A DNA stretch of 64,000 nt from JACRGC01 sp041305345 (GTDB lineage: Archaea > Micrarchaeota > Micrarchaeia > Norongarragalinales > SBBD01): the NCBI GenBank assembly GCA_041305345.1, contig JBFYLP010000001.1, positions 62,001 to 126,000 on the forward strand. Direction: 5' to 3'. Positions 41,075-49,780 of the stretch are shown here, piece by piece (position 1 is the first letter of the stretch; every line of letters begins with the position of its first letter). Position numbers and translations under genes: made by a program. The notes below the pieces were generated by a model. It was not told the origin of the DNA. It saw only the letters and a program-made list of their open reading frames with translations, and searched no databases.

Positions 41075-42780
41075 TCGATGAACCTCCTGTTTTCCTTAAG
41101 CTCCACGTCCTTCTTGCTTCCCTTCTTGTTCAGCTTGAGCCTTTTTGTTTCCCCATCCCTTCTGTAGCTCAAATCAAACTCATGCATCAGCATCCTGATT
41201 CCCTCGTCCTTGCCAAATATTCCCGCAACCTCGCCGTGCTTCCCGCTTTCGCCTTCCATCACTATCAGCCGGTCAACGGTATTATATAGGAACTCCAAAT
41301 CGTGATCGACGACGAGGACCGCTTTTTCGGACCCCGCCCTTTCCCGTAGCAGCTTTGAAAGCAATATTCTTGCGCTCACATCCAGCATGTTCGTCGGCTC
41401 GTCGAGAATGTATATGCCCTTCTCCTGGTTTAGCGCCTTGAAAATCTCAAGTTTTTGCAGCTCCCCGCCGCTAAGCCTTCCGATGTTGTAGAATTCCAAT
41501 TTTTGCATCTTCATTCCCTTAAGGAAATTCTCGGAAAACAGGTCCCTTTTCTCGAAATATTTCCCTGCAGGTGCGTTCTCCCTCCTTAGGATCTGCTCCT
41601 TGAATGCGACCCGATCCATATTCCCCTCCAAAATCCTCCTGCAAAGCGTGCTCTTCCCAATCCCGTTCTTGCCAGCAATCCCAACGATTTCGCCCCCGTA
41701 AAGCTGCAGTGGCAGCTTGCTTATGAGCGTGAAATCCCCGCGTTTCACTTCTATTCTTGCAATCTCGAACAATTCCGCCTTATGCTGCTCGCCCGCATAG
41801 TGCTTGTAGGATATCCCCCCCTCGCGGAAACGCATGTTCTCCGGCCCGATGAATCCTTCCATGAACATATTGATTGCGCGGTCAGTTGAATATACCTGCG
41901 AAACTATCCCATATGCGCCAGCCTCCCCGAACATTAGGTGGCTTTGCTTGCACAAATACGAGAGCAACGAAATGTCGTGGTCGACCATCAGCACCTTCTT
42001 CCCAGCGAAATTCGCAATCAAGTAATTTATCAGCCTGATCCTGTACGCATAGTCCAGGAATGAAAACGGCTCATCGAGGAAATACGTGCCCCTCTCCTTT
42101 AGCAACGCGGCTGCCACGACAACTTTCTGCAATTCCCCGCCGCTCAACTGGTGCAATTCCCTCCCGAAAATTCCCCCCAAATCGAACAGTTCCGCAATTT
42201 CCTTAAGCGCCCCCTTCTCATCGACCTTTTCGAGCAGCTCCCCAACCTTCCTGCTTTCCCCTTCCCCCGAAATCTCCTGCGGCTTGTAAACCAGCTCATT
42301 CTCCTCAAGCTTTTCGAAGTACTCCTTTATCTCCTTGCTTGGGAACTTCTGGGCTGCAAGCTTGCCCGCGATCAATTTCAAGTTCGTGCTCTTCCCGCAG
42401 CCATTCTCGCCAACAATTGCCGTGATCCCGGTTCTTGGGATCGCAAGCCCGTACAATGAGAACGCGTTTTTCCCATAGGAAAATACCATCTCCTCCTCCT
42501 TTGCCTCGGGCAGGTTCACGACCGAAATCGCGTGGAATGGGCACGATTTCGCGCAGATGCTGCATCCCTGCGAGAGCGAAGGCTCGATGAATGCAACGGA
42601 ATTGCTTCTCACTTCCTTCGTATATTCGTATTTGAAATCGATGTACCTCTCGGCAGTTTTCCTATTCACTAGGAAAGTGCACTCCTTCCGTAGCCGGTTG
42701 GCGGGGCAATTCCTCATGCATTCTAGGTTGCACTTCACCGGGTTGCACAAATTCCTATCAACGATTGCGATCCTTGTCAT
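41071..42780 (-). CDS. Ribosome-recycling ATPase ABCE1 (Rli1)
   Basis: 569 residues. N-terminal two-cluster ferredoxin-like domain (CNPVKCNLECMRNCPANRLRK, QGCSICAKSCPFHAISVVNL), then two ABC domains with Walker A VGENGCGKST and AGKNGIGKST, signature LSGGELQK in both, Walker B TYFLDEPFSFLDY and IYILDEPTNMLD. Works with pelota (9.5 kb) or aRF1 to split ribosomes. A promoter TATTTATAGG lies about 90 nt upstream on the - strand. Confidence 0.97.
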   Translation of the reverse strand: MTRIAIVDRNLCNPVKCNLECMRNCPANRLRKECTFLVNRKTAERYIDFKYEYTKEVRSNSVAFIEPSLSQGCSICAKSCPFHAISVVNLPEAKEEEMVFSYGKNAFSLYGLAIPRTGITAIVGENGCGKSTNLKLIAGKLAAQKFPSKEIKEYFEKLEENELVYKPQEISGEGESRKVGELLEKVDEKGALKEIAELFDLGGIFGRELHQLSGGELQKVVVAAALLKERGTYFLDEPFSFLDYAYRIRLINYLIANFAGKKVLMVDHDISLLSYLCKQSHLMFGEAGAYGIVSQVYSTDRAINMFMEGFIGPENMRFREGGISYKHYAGEQHKAELFEIARIEVKRGDFTLISKLPLQLYGGEIVGIAGKNGIGKSTLCRRILEGNMDRVAFKEQILRRENAPAGKYFEKRDLFSENFLKGMKMQKLEFYNIGRLSGGELQKLEIFKALNQEKGIYILDEPTNMLDVSARILLSKLLRERAGSEKAVLVVDHDLEFLYNTVDRLIVMEGESGKHGEVAGIFGKDEGIRMLMHEFDLSYRRDGETKRLKLNKKGSKKDVELKENRRFIE

Positions 42781-42975
42781 CCAAAAATCAACTCATCCTT
42801 CCTTCCGGATGCCGCATTTTCCCCTGCCATCCCCGACTTCCGCTTCCTAATTCCCCCTTCCCAAAACCAAACCTATAAATAACCAAACAGGTAAAAGCTT
42901 TGGCTGATAATGCTTTTTAGGGTATCTTATCCCATTAATCCAATCAAATGCTCGAATGCAATGCGGTGGTAAACG

Positions 42976-43692
42976 ATGTATCCTCCTTCACAGGCGCAGT
43001 ATGACCGTGCAATTACCGTTTTCTCCCCGGACGGAAGGCTCTTCCAGGTGGAATATGCCAGGGAAGCAGTCAGGACGGGAACGCCCTGCGTTGGGCTCGT
43101 CACGAAAGATGGCGTAATCCTTGCAGCGCACAAGCGCATTGGTTCATCCCTCATAGTTGCCGAATCGCACGAGAAGATCTTCCAGATAGATAAGCACATC
43201 GTTGCGGCAAGCTCGGGCCTGATTGCAGATGCCAGGAAGCTTGTTGATTTTGCGAGGCTTGAGGCGCAAAGGCACCGGATCGTTTACGGCACCGAAATTC
43301 CAATTGAGACGCTTGCAAAGAAGATCGGAGACCAGATACAAACATTCACCCAATATGCGGGCGTTAGGCCATATGGCGTTTCCCTGCTAATTGCGGGGAT
43401 GGATGGCGAATTCAAGCTGTTCGAGACGGATCCCTCGGGCGCGCTTTTCGAGTACAAGGCAACAGGCATCGGATCGGGCAAGAAGCCCGTCGAGGACTTC
43501 TTCGAAAAGGAATACTCCGATGGAATCGGATACAATGAGGGCCTCAAGCTCGCGCTCAAGGCGCTAAAGAAATCAGTTGAGGAGAAGCTTCTTGCAGCGA
43601 ACGTGGACGTTGCAGTCATAACGAAGGAGCACAAGAGGGTCGTGTTCCTCAAACGCGACGAGATCTCCAAGCACCTTGCGGACCTGAAGTAA
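42976..43692 (+). CDS. psmA: Proteasome subunit alpha
   Basis: 238 residues, usual length. N-terminal YDRAITVFSPDGRLFQVEYAREAV is the proteasome alpha signature; the rest follows the Ntn fold without a catalytic N-terminal Thr. Forms the outer rings of the 20S core particle. First gene of the superoperon running to 49 kb. No beta subunit gene is in this window. Confidence 0.97.
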   Translation: MYPPSQAQYDRAITVFSPDGRLFQVEYAREAVRTGTPCVGLVTKDGVILAAHKRIGSSLIVAESHEKIFQIDKHIVAASSGLIADARKLVDFARLEAQRHRIVYGTEIPIETLAKKIGDQIQTFTQYAGVRPYGVSLLIAGMDGEFKLFETDPSGALFEYKATGIGSGKKPVEDFFEKEYSDGIGYNEGLKLALKALKKSVEEKLLAANVDVAVITKEHKRVVFLKRDEISKHLADLK

Positions 43693-43699
43693 TCTTCAT

Positions 43700-44236
43700 A
43701 TGGTAGAATTCGACCTAACTGTTGGGAAATTCGGAGACCCGCTATTGGACCCTTCAACAACCGCCTCAATTTGCGAATGCCTAATAGACCGCCAGAACAA
43801 GGAAGTGGTACTGGCAGTTGCGGACCCCCGCTTCCCCTCCTCCAAAGAAGAGTTGAAAATGCTATGGATGAGGAAACACGGCTCGGTTGCCGATGCGCTA
43901 AACCCGAATTACGCCTACCCCCCTTTCGTGGAGGCGATTTCTGCTAGCACATCCCCGCCAAGCAATTATTCACCAAGCAAGGACATTGTCGTTTCAATTG
44001 ACCAGCAGCTCTCCCGTGAGAGCATCGCGTGGTTTGCACGCGCCCTATGCCAGCTTCTTGATTCCGATGGGCTTCCCGAGCAGCAGCAGCGCAATTTCAA
44101 GCTCAAATGGAAAAATTACCAAGGCGAGGAATTTTCCGAATCCATCCTGCAATTCCTAAAACGGCCAAGGATCGTAAGCCAAATCACCTCGGAACCGGTT
44201 TCGCCGGGTGATGGGGCGATTCCATTGCAGCCATAG
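43700..44236 (+). CDS. Orphan gene in psmA-SBDS operon (178 aa)
   Basis: Eight bases after psmA. Not recognised. An alpha/beta-looking half (EFDLTVGKFGDPLLDPSTTA, CECLIDRQNKEVVLAVADPR) is followed by a Pro/Ser-rich stretch and a helical half (ESIAWFARALCQLLDSDGL, NFKLKWKNYQGEEFSESIL). No membrane segment. In other archaea this slot often carries RNase P protein genes; I see no Pop5 or Rpp30 motif. Confidence 0.7.
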   Translation: MVEFDLTVGKFGDPLLDPSTTASICECLIDRQNKEVVLAVADPRFPSSKEELKMLWMRKHGSVADALNPNYAYPPFVEAISASTSPPSNYSPSKDIVVSIDQQLSRESIAWFARALCQLLDSDGLPEQQQRNFKLKWKNYQGEEFSESILQFLKRPRIVSQITSEPVSPGDGAIPLQP

Positions 44237-44281
44237 AAAAGCGTATTAATTTGTTTCGTTTCTTTCATTAGTGGTTTATCC

Positions 44282-44971
44282 ATGTCTCAAATAGAAGGAA
44301 CGCTGATTTGCCGCCTCGAACGCAACGGGGAGAAGTTCGAGATCCTTGTCGACCCAAAGAAGGGCTATGACTACAAGGTAGGAACCAGGGCCGATTTCTC
44401 AAACGTGCTCCTTGTCGAGGAGGTATTCAAGGATGCAAACAAGGGCGAGAGGCATACCGCCGCAACTCTCAAGAAGGCATTCCATACCGAGGACATGGCC
44501 GAAGCGTGCAGGATCATAATGAAGGAGGGCGATTTGCAGATCACAACCGACCAGAAGCGCAAGCTGCTTGAGGAGAAGAAGGCGAGGATCATCGACATGA
44601 TCGCAAAAAATGCAATTGACCCCCGGGCAAAGACGCCCCATCCGCCGCTTCGGATCCAAAATGCGCTAGAGGAGGCGCGCTTCCATTTCGATGCGTTCAA
44701 GAGCGCGGAAGAGCAGATGGAGGATGCCATCGATGCAATCCGGGAGATCATTCCAATCTCGCTTGAGAAGATGAAGATTGCCGTGAAGGTCCCTGCGGAA
44801 CACGTGGGCCGCGTGTATGGCGCACTGAAGGAATATGGCATCAAGAAGGAGGAATACGGCAAGGACGGCTCGCTTCTTGCGCTTGTGGAAATCCCAGCTG
44901 GCGTGCAGGGCGAATTCTACGACCGGCTAAACAAGCTCACATCCGGAAATGTGCAGACAAAGGTACTGTAG
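44282..44971 (+). CDS. Ribosome maturation protein SBDS
   Basis: 229 residues with all three domains: the FYSH domain (LICRLERNGEKFEILVDPKKGYDYK, LLVEEVFKDANKGERHTAATL), the helical domain (ALEEARFHFDAFKSAEEQMEDA) and the ferredoxin-like C-domain (KMKIAVKVPAEHVGRVYGALKEY). Helps release aIF6 from new 50S subunits. Located in the exosome superoperon as in other archaea. Confidence 0.97.
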   Translation: MSQIEGTLICRLERNGEKFEILVDPKKGYDYKVGTRADFSNVLLVEEVFKDANKGERHTAATLKKAFHTEDMAEACRIIMKEGDLQITTDQKRKLLEEKKARIIDMIAKNAIDPRAKTPHPPLRIQNALEEARFHFDAFKSAEEQMEDAIDAIREIIPISLEKMKIAVKVPAEHVGRVYGALKEYGIKKEEYGKDGSLLALVEIPAGVQGEFYDRLNKLTSGNVQTKVL

Positions 44972-44990
44972 CCCTTCCCCCCGTGGCCAT

Positions 44991-45548
44991 ATGCGATCCG
45001 AAAAGAAACTTAATGAATACCGGCGCTTCATCGCCGGCTTGGAGAAACCAAGCAAAGAATCCGCGGAAAGCCTAACGGAAGGCGACTGGGAATGGTTCAA
45101 TACTAACCGCAAACGACTGCAGCCGCTTACGTACCGCCTTGCCTCAACCCAAGCCCAATTGATTGTTGAAAAGCTGATCGATCGCAAGAAACACCAGCTC
45201 CTGGAAAAACGCGACTATCAACTGCAGGAATGGAGTCATTATACGTCGCTTGATGCAAAAACCCCATTCGATTCGCCCATTTTCAAGAAAATGGTTGCCG
45301 ATTCCTTCTTCAAGAAAGCCAGGAAAGCACTAAATGCAATGAAGCTTGGCAATTTTGCACTGAGGGAAAATGCCAAAGCCGGAGCAGCCAATATGAGCAG
45401 GAAGGACATCCGGCGCTTCAATAACCTCCTGAAGGCAGCCTTCGGATTCGACAGGGAAAAGGCGCTTGGTTTGTACGCGGAACAGGTCGAAAAGGGCGCA
45501 CCCAGGCAGCCTTTCATCGAAAGGATCATAGCCACGCCGAAAGCCTAA
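44991..45548 (+). CDS. Orphan basic helical protein in exosome superoperon (185 aa)
   Basis: Twenty bases after SBDS; start at MRSEKKLNEYRRF. Almost entirely helical and very basic (TNRKRLQPLTYRLASTQAQ, KKARKALNAMKLGNFALREN, SRKDIRRFNNLLKAAFGFD), so RNA contact is plausible. No known family. Separated from rrp4 by 182 bp with a possible TATA (CTTTATTAAATT). Confidence 0.7.
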   Translation: MRSEKKLNEYRRFIAGLEKPSKESAESLTEGDWEWFNTNRKRLQPLTYRLASTQAQLIVEKLIDRKKHQLLEKRDYQLQEWSHYTSLDAKTPFDSPIFKKMVADSFFKKARKALNAMKLGNFALRENAKAGAANMSRKDIRRFNNLLKAAFGFDREKALGLYAEQVEKGAPRQPFIERIIATPKA

Positions 45549-45730
45549 AGAAAAGCCCATCTGGCAATTCTGCCGACCCCCCCAAAGATACCTTTATTAA
45601 ATTATTCTGCTGAAGAGATACGGAAGCGAAAAAGAATTATTGAAATCCGGCCCCCCAAGCTATTCCGGCCGGAAAAACACGAAAATTCAGGGCAACTGAA
45701 ATTCTATTTTCAGCTTTAAAGGGTAATCCA

Positions 45731-46348
45731 ATGGTAGAAATATGCGTTCCTGGGGATCTGCTATACGAGGAGCCGAAGCGCTTTCTTGGGAGCTTTATCG
45801 AGGGCAACAAGACGTTTGCGAACGTCATATGCACGAAATACGACGACAAGGTCGTGCCCCTGAAGGGCAAATACCTTCCGATCATCCAGGACTATGTAAT
45901 CGGGATCGTCAAGGACGTGCGGTTCAACGGCTACACAATCGATTTGAATTCGCCCTACGAGGGGCAGCTTTCCTCAAGGGAATCGCGCGAATCATTCCAA
46001 ATAGGGGACGTCGTTTCGGCGCTCATCCAGGACGTCGATGAGGTCAATGAGGCGATGCTAGTCGAACCCAGGAAGCTCTACGGCGGAAGGCTCGTGGAAA
46101 TAGAATCGGTCAAGATCCCGCGTGTTATAGGGAGGAACTCAAGCATGGTTACGATGATTGAAAAATTCTCAAGGAGCAGGCTTTTTGTAGGCAAGAACGG
46201 CAGGATCTACCTCAAGGAAGGCGACATCCCGCTTGCGGCAATGTCAATACTCAAGATCACGAAAGAGGCGCACCTGCACGGGCTTACGGACCGGATGCAG
46301 GCATTCCTCGAGCAGGAGAGCAAGGCTAGCAGCCAGCAAAGGCAATGA
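45731..46348 (+). CDS. rrp4: Exosome subunit Rrp4
   Basis: 205 residues. N-terminal domain (VPGDLLYEEPKRFLGSFIEGN), S1 domain (YVIGIVKDVRFNGYTIDLNSPYEGQL) and KH domain (IPRVIGRNSSMVTMIEKFSRSRLFVGKNGRIYL). It caps the Rrp41-Rrp42 ring and feeds RNA in. Followed by rrp41 and rrp42. Confidence 0.95.
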   Translation: MVEICVPGDLLYEEPKRFLGSFIEGNKTFANVICTKYDDKVVPLKGKYLPIIQDYVIGIVKDVRFNGYTIDLNSPYEGQLSSRESRESFQIGDVVSALIQDVDEVNEAMLVEPRKLYGGRLVEIESVKIPRVIGRNSSMVTMIEKFSRSRLFVGKNGRIYLKEGDIPLAAMSILKITKEAHLHGLTDRMQAFLEQESKASSQQRQ

Positions 46349-46381
46349 TTCGTTGAAATTCCGAAAGATGGGTTGATTCAA

Positions 46382-47110
46382 ATGGAAAAACCAGTTATGA
46401 TTAAGGATGGCAAGAGGCTCGATGGCCGCAACAGGACCGATCTGAGGCCACTTAAGATCACTACAGGCGTCCTGAAGAAGGCCGATGGCAGTGCGATGAT
46501 CGAGTGGGGGAAGAACAAGATCCTTGCTGCAGTATATGGTCCGCGCGAAGTGTTCCCAAAGCACCTAACCAACCTCAACAAGGCGCTGATAAATTGCAGG
46601 TACTCGATGGCGCCATTCAGCTCCCTCGAGGAGCACGGAAGGAGCGGGCCCAACCGCAGGGCAATTGAAATTGGGAAGGTCGCCAAGCACGTGTTCGAGC
46701 ACGCAGTATTCGTCAACCAGTTCCCAAAGACGCAAATTGACATCAGCATCGATGTTTTGCAATCCGATGGGGGAACGCGCATTGCCGGCATCACAGCCGC
46801 TTCCGTTGCGCTTGCGGATGCGGGCATTCCAATGAAGGACCTTGTCCAGGGCGTTTCAGTTGGGAAGGTAAATGGCGAGCTGGTCGTGGATGTTGATAAG
46901 ATCGAGGATAATTACGGCGATTCCGACATACCCCTCATAGTTTCGCTGCGTTCCGGAGAGATACTCCTCTTCCAGGCGGATGGAATGCTAAGCAAGGACG
47001 AAATTAGCCAATCGATCGACTTCGCCTTTGAAGCAGCTGGGAAGGTGAAGGAGCTGCAAATACGCGCTTTGAAGGATAAATACCTAGATGTGGAACAAAA
47101 CGGTGCTTGA
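46382..47110 (+). CDS. rrp41: Exosome catalytic subunit Rrp41
   Basis: 242 residues, RNase PH fold. KDGKRLDGRNRTDLRPLKI, MIEWGKNKILAAVYGPREVFPKHL and VDVLQSDGGTRIAGITAASVALADAGIPM are family blocks, and VDKIEDNYGDSDIPL carries the catalytic acidic pair. Phosphorolytic 3'-5' RNA decay and tailing. The gene ends two bases before the rrp42 ATG. Confidence 0.97.
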   Translation: MEKPVMIKDGKRLDGRNRTDLRPLKITTGVLKKADGSAMIEWGKNKILAAVYGPREVFPKHLTNLNKALINCRYSMAPFSSLEEHGRSGPNRRAIEIGKVAKHVFEHAVFVNQFPKTQIDISIDVLQSDGGTRIAGITAASVALADAGIPMKDLVQGVSVGKVNGELVVDVDKIEDNYGDSDIPLIVSLRSGEILLFQADGMLSKDEISQSIDFAFEAAGKVKELQIRALKDKYLDVEQNGA

Positions 47111-47112
47111 AT

Positions 47113-47883
47113 ATGATTTTGGATGAGATCAAGGAAGATTACGTGAAGGATTTGCTGAAAGGAGGCAAGCGCGCCGACGGAAGGGGCGCATTGGAATACC
47201 GTGAAATTAAGGTGCAAAAAGGCCTCTTGCATAATGCAGAGGGAAGCTGCCTTGCGCAGATTGGCGATACGAAGGTGCTTGCAGGCGTGAAATTCGACAT
47301 AATGGAGCCCTACAGGGATAGGCCAAGCGAGGGCGTCTTCCAGGTTAATTCGGAATTCCTAACGGCCGCGCATCCCGAATTCAATCCGGGCCCTCCGGGC
47401 GAGGCGAGCATTGAGCTTGCAAGGGTTGTTGATAGGGGAATCCGCTCGGCAGATGCAGTTGATACGAAGAAGCTTTTCATCGAGGAGGGAAAGGTGCTTG
47501 GGGTTTTCGTTGATTTGTACATAATGGATCATTGCGGAAACCTCATCGATACCGCAGCCCTGGCCGCAATGGGCGCTTTGCAAACCGCAAAAGTTCCAAG
47601 GTACGAAAACGAGGCGCTAAATAGGACGGATTTCGCAGGCGACCTCCCCCTCCAAAGGAGCGTAACGGTATGCTCATTCGAAAAGATCGACGGCAAGATC
47701 ATCCTGGATGCAAACGACGAGGAGGAAATAGCATCCGAGGGCCGCCTTTCCATTGCAACCTGCGATGGGAACTTGGTTTGCGCAACGCAGAAATCGGGCC
47801 GCGCACCTTTCAGGAAGGATGAGGTGCTCTCACTTGTAGATATTGCTTTGGACAAGGGAAATTCATTAAGATCGCTTCTTTGA
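47113..47883 (+). CDS. rrp42: Exosome subunit Rrp42
   Basis: 256 residues, non-catalytic RNase PH partner that forms the hexameric ring with Rrp41. RADGRGALEYREIKVQKGLL, GDTKVLAGVKFDIMEPYRDRP and IELARVVDRGIRSADAVDTKKL are typical. ATG chosen with GGTG seven bases upstream; a TTG two codons earlier overlaps the rrp41 stop. Confidence 0.96.
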   Translation: MILDEIKEDYVKDLLKGGKRADGRGALEYREIKVQKGLLHNAEGSCLAQIGDTKVLAGVKFDIMEPYRDRPSEGVFQVNSEFLTAAHPEFNPGPPGEASIELARVVDRGIRSADAVDTKKLFIEEGKVLGVFVDLYIMDHCGNLIDTAALAAMGALQTAKVPRYENEALNRTDFAGDLPLQRSVTVCSFEKIDGKIILDANDEEEIASEGRLSIATCDGNLVCATQKSGRAPFRKDEVLSLVDIALDKGNSLRSLL

Positions 47884-47900
47884 TTTTTAGGTGAAACGCC

Positions 47901-48134
47901 ATGGGATCGCATTACGGGGTCAAGACCAGGAAAAGGGAAACCGAAGTACTGCGGCAGCAAAAAACGCTCTATAGCTGCCCACAGTGCGGGAAGAAGAAGG
48001 TCCGGCGAAGGGGGTTTGCATTATGGGAGTGCCGCTCGTGCGGGGCGCAAATTGCAGGCGGCGCTTATTCGCTTGAAACTTCCGTTGGCGTATCCGCAAG
48101 GAAGACGCTCTCGTCGCTAAAGCAAAAGAAGTGA
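47901..48134 (+). CDS. rpl37ae: Ribosomal protein L37Ae (eL43)
   Basis: 77 residues with a C4 zinc finger: CPQC and CRSC around KKKVRRRGFALWE, and the C-terminal TSVGVSARKTLSSLK. Binds 23S rRNA. Its place after rrp42 is conserved in archaea. Confidence 0.96.
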   Translation: MGSHYGVKTRKRETEVLRQQKTLYSCPQCGKKKVRRRGFALWECRSCGAQIAGGAYSLETSVGVSARKTLSSLKQKK

Positions 48135-48141
48135 CCCCCAA

Positions 48142-48966
48142 ATGCCCGAAGAGTTCGTGCTGCTATCCGCAAATTTCAAGGACATCCGGTGCTTCGAAGA
48201 GCTAAGGGGCAATAGCCTGAGTGACGGGGCAGTTGTTTCCCTCCTTAACAATTCGATTGAACTGATCCGGAAAAAAGCGTATGATTTTGCGGCAATAGAT
48301 AACGCCGGAATCGCAAAGTTTGCTGAGGTCGAAGCGAAAAAAACCAGCTCCATTACTGATTTCATTAGCATCTTAAGGGGCATCAAGCCCCAACTGCTTG
48401 AAACCCAGCTAAGGCCGTTTTGCAAAGACGATCGGAGCTTGGAGAGGATTATTGAAAAGAAGCTTGGCCCGATGACCGAAATCGCGCTTTGCCGCTACAT
48501 TTCGTTTTTATTTGAACGCATCTTTCCAATCCAATTCCGGCCATCCGGGAAGCCGCAAAAAAAGGATTTCCGTTTTGCCGCCAACTACAAGGGCTGGGTT
48601 GCCGTACGGAAGGCGAACCTTGAATTGGCGGAAAACAAGGAGGTGCTTGCGTCCCTTGTCCATGCGCTTGGGACCATTTGCAACAAGCTACCCGATCTCC
48701 ACGAAAATAAGGAATTCTTCACGCGCCTAAATGCGCTCCTATCCAAATACCCCCCACGGAAATCGTTTGGGAAGCTGATCGCACTTGTTGAGGAAATGCA
48801 AAAGGCCGGCATTTTCGACGAATCCGATCCCCTCCTTAGGAAATACGCGTTGATGGCCGCGCTGTCACAGATGGGCTTTCCCGCCTACCTTTCCGGCGAG
48901 TCGCTAGAAGGCATATACCCGGAGCTCAAGATACCCAAGCCCAAGGGCCGGATAAAAAAAGGCTAG
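48142..48966 (+). CDS. Orphan helical protein at end of exosome superoperon (274 aa)
   Basis: Seven bases after the L37Ae gene. Soluble and helical throughout (LNNSIELIRKKAYDFAAIDNA, LGPMTEIALCRYISFLFERI, ARKANL-like stretches), ending in a basic PKPKGRIKKG tail. Other archaea have rpoP, Brix or prefoldin genes here; none of their motifs is visible. Function unknown. Confidence 0.7.
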   Translation: MPEEFVLLSANFKDIRCFEELRGNSLSDGAVVSLLNNSIELIRKKAYDFAAIDNAGIAKFAEVEAKKTSSITDFISILRGIKPQLLETQLRPFCKDDRSLERIIEKKLGPMTEIALCRYISFLFERIFPIQFRPSGKPQKKDFRFAANYKGWVAVRKANLELAENKEVLASLVHALGTICNKLPDLHENKEFFTRLNALLSKYPPRKSFGKLIALVEEMQKAGIFDESDPLLRKYALMAALSQMGFPAYLSGESLEGIYPELKIPKPKGRIKKG

Positions 48967-49075
48967 GAGCTTCCAATCCGGCAAAGCCCCCTGCCGGCAC
49001 CCAAAATCCAATTTATTCCCATCATCAAGGTAAACGCTTATAAACCGCAAATTAGTAACGCATACGGTGATACTG

Positions 49076-49327
49076 ATGGTCAAGGTTAACATTGGCGGGG
49101 TTCCTTTGGACGAAGAAGTGGTGTTCATAATTTCATTGCTCATCTTCCTTATACTGACCGCGCAGTACTTCGCTGAAAATTCGGACTACGGGCTCCAGTA
49201 CACCTCCGGGATAGGCGCGTTCCTTTCCGCCCTCTCGATATACGTATTCTATAAGCTGCACCTGATCGAGGAAAAGCTCGGGATGTCCGCGGCATTGAAG
49301 CCCGCACCATCCGGCAAGAGAAAGTAG
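49076..49327 (+). CDS. Small membrane protein (83 aa)
   Basis: ATG placed five bases after GGTGAT; a GTG three codons earlier is the SD itself. Two helices (VVFIISLLIFLILTAQYF, YTSGIGAFLSALSIYVFYKL) and a basic tail. Unknown. Confidence 0.65.
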   Translation: MVKVNIGGVPLDEEVVFIISLLIFLILTAQYFAENSDYGLQYTSGIGAFLSALSIYVFYKLHLIEEKLGMSAALKPAPSGKRK

Positions 49328-49432
49328 GGCGCTTTTTTCCCATTTTTTTCCATCCCCTACTCATATCCTTGGCAGTTTGCCCAAATTGCCCCCTTTCCAA
49401 CCAATTTTAAATCCCATTTTCCTCAACATTTA

Positions 49433-49705
49433 GGTGGGGGCGTGGGCCAACCTGGTAAGCCCCTTTCTTTTCACAAAAGAAAGACCTTTTAGAGAAGGAA
49501 AAGGTATTTTGCTTGGGAATATTGGAAAGGGCGCACCAGAATGCTGACAGCTTTGGGAGCTGTTGATCTGAGAAGCCCCTTTCTTTTTCCCAAAAAAGAA
49601 AGGCCCTTGGGTTCAAAGAAAAAGGGATTTTGATTTGCGAATCAGAAGCCCTCAATTCAGAAATTCAAAATGCCCTCGCAGGGCATGAAGCTCTCAGCGC
49701 CCCCA
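49433..49705 (+). ncRNA. Candidate structured RNA with paired ends and internal duplication
   Basis: No convincing coding frame in this 450-bp gap. A TATA-like AATTTTAAAT at 49403-49412 would start transcription near 49433. The ends pair (TGGGGGCG 49435-49442 with CGCCCCCA 49698-49705). Inside are hairpins GGGC/GCCC (49444-49462), CTTTCTTTT/AAAAGAAAG, ACAGCT/AGCTGT, CCTTTCTTTTT/AAAAAGAAAGG, TGATT/AATCA and TGCCCT/AGGGCA. Two about 70-nt stretches beginning AAGCCCCTTTCTTTT (near 49457 and 49573) are imperfect direct repeats. T-rich sequence follows the 3' end. Position before srp54 and size recall SRP RNA, but the SRP domain-S GGAA/AGCAG motif is missing. Confidence 0.45.
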
Positions 49706-49780
49706 TTTTCTCATTCATTTGGCTGTTGCGCTTAGTTGGCCTTATTAATCCCATTTCTCAGATTCATAAGACGTGAAAGA

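Noticed and set aside
49407..49655. 82-aa frame on the - strand
   Set aside because: It is the translation of the two direct repeats and hairpins; no ribosome-binding site and no plausible fold.
49433..49705. tRNA reading of this region: acceptor-like GGGGGCG/CGCCCCC, D-arm-like GGGC-CAACCTGGTAA-GCCC and a TTCACAA loop resembling tRNA-Val(CAC)
   Set aside because: No T-arm precedes the 3' acceptor strand, the anticodon-like hairpin stem is too long and recurs in a second copy without an anticodon, and 190 nt would have to be introns.
49433..49705. SRP (7S) RNA or RNase P RNA
   Set aside because: Size, paired ends and position before srp54 fit SRP RNA, but the GGAA/AGCAG helix 8 motif is absent; the RNase P CR-I and CR-V sequences are also absent. 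Kept as an unassigned RNA candidate.
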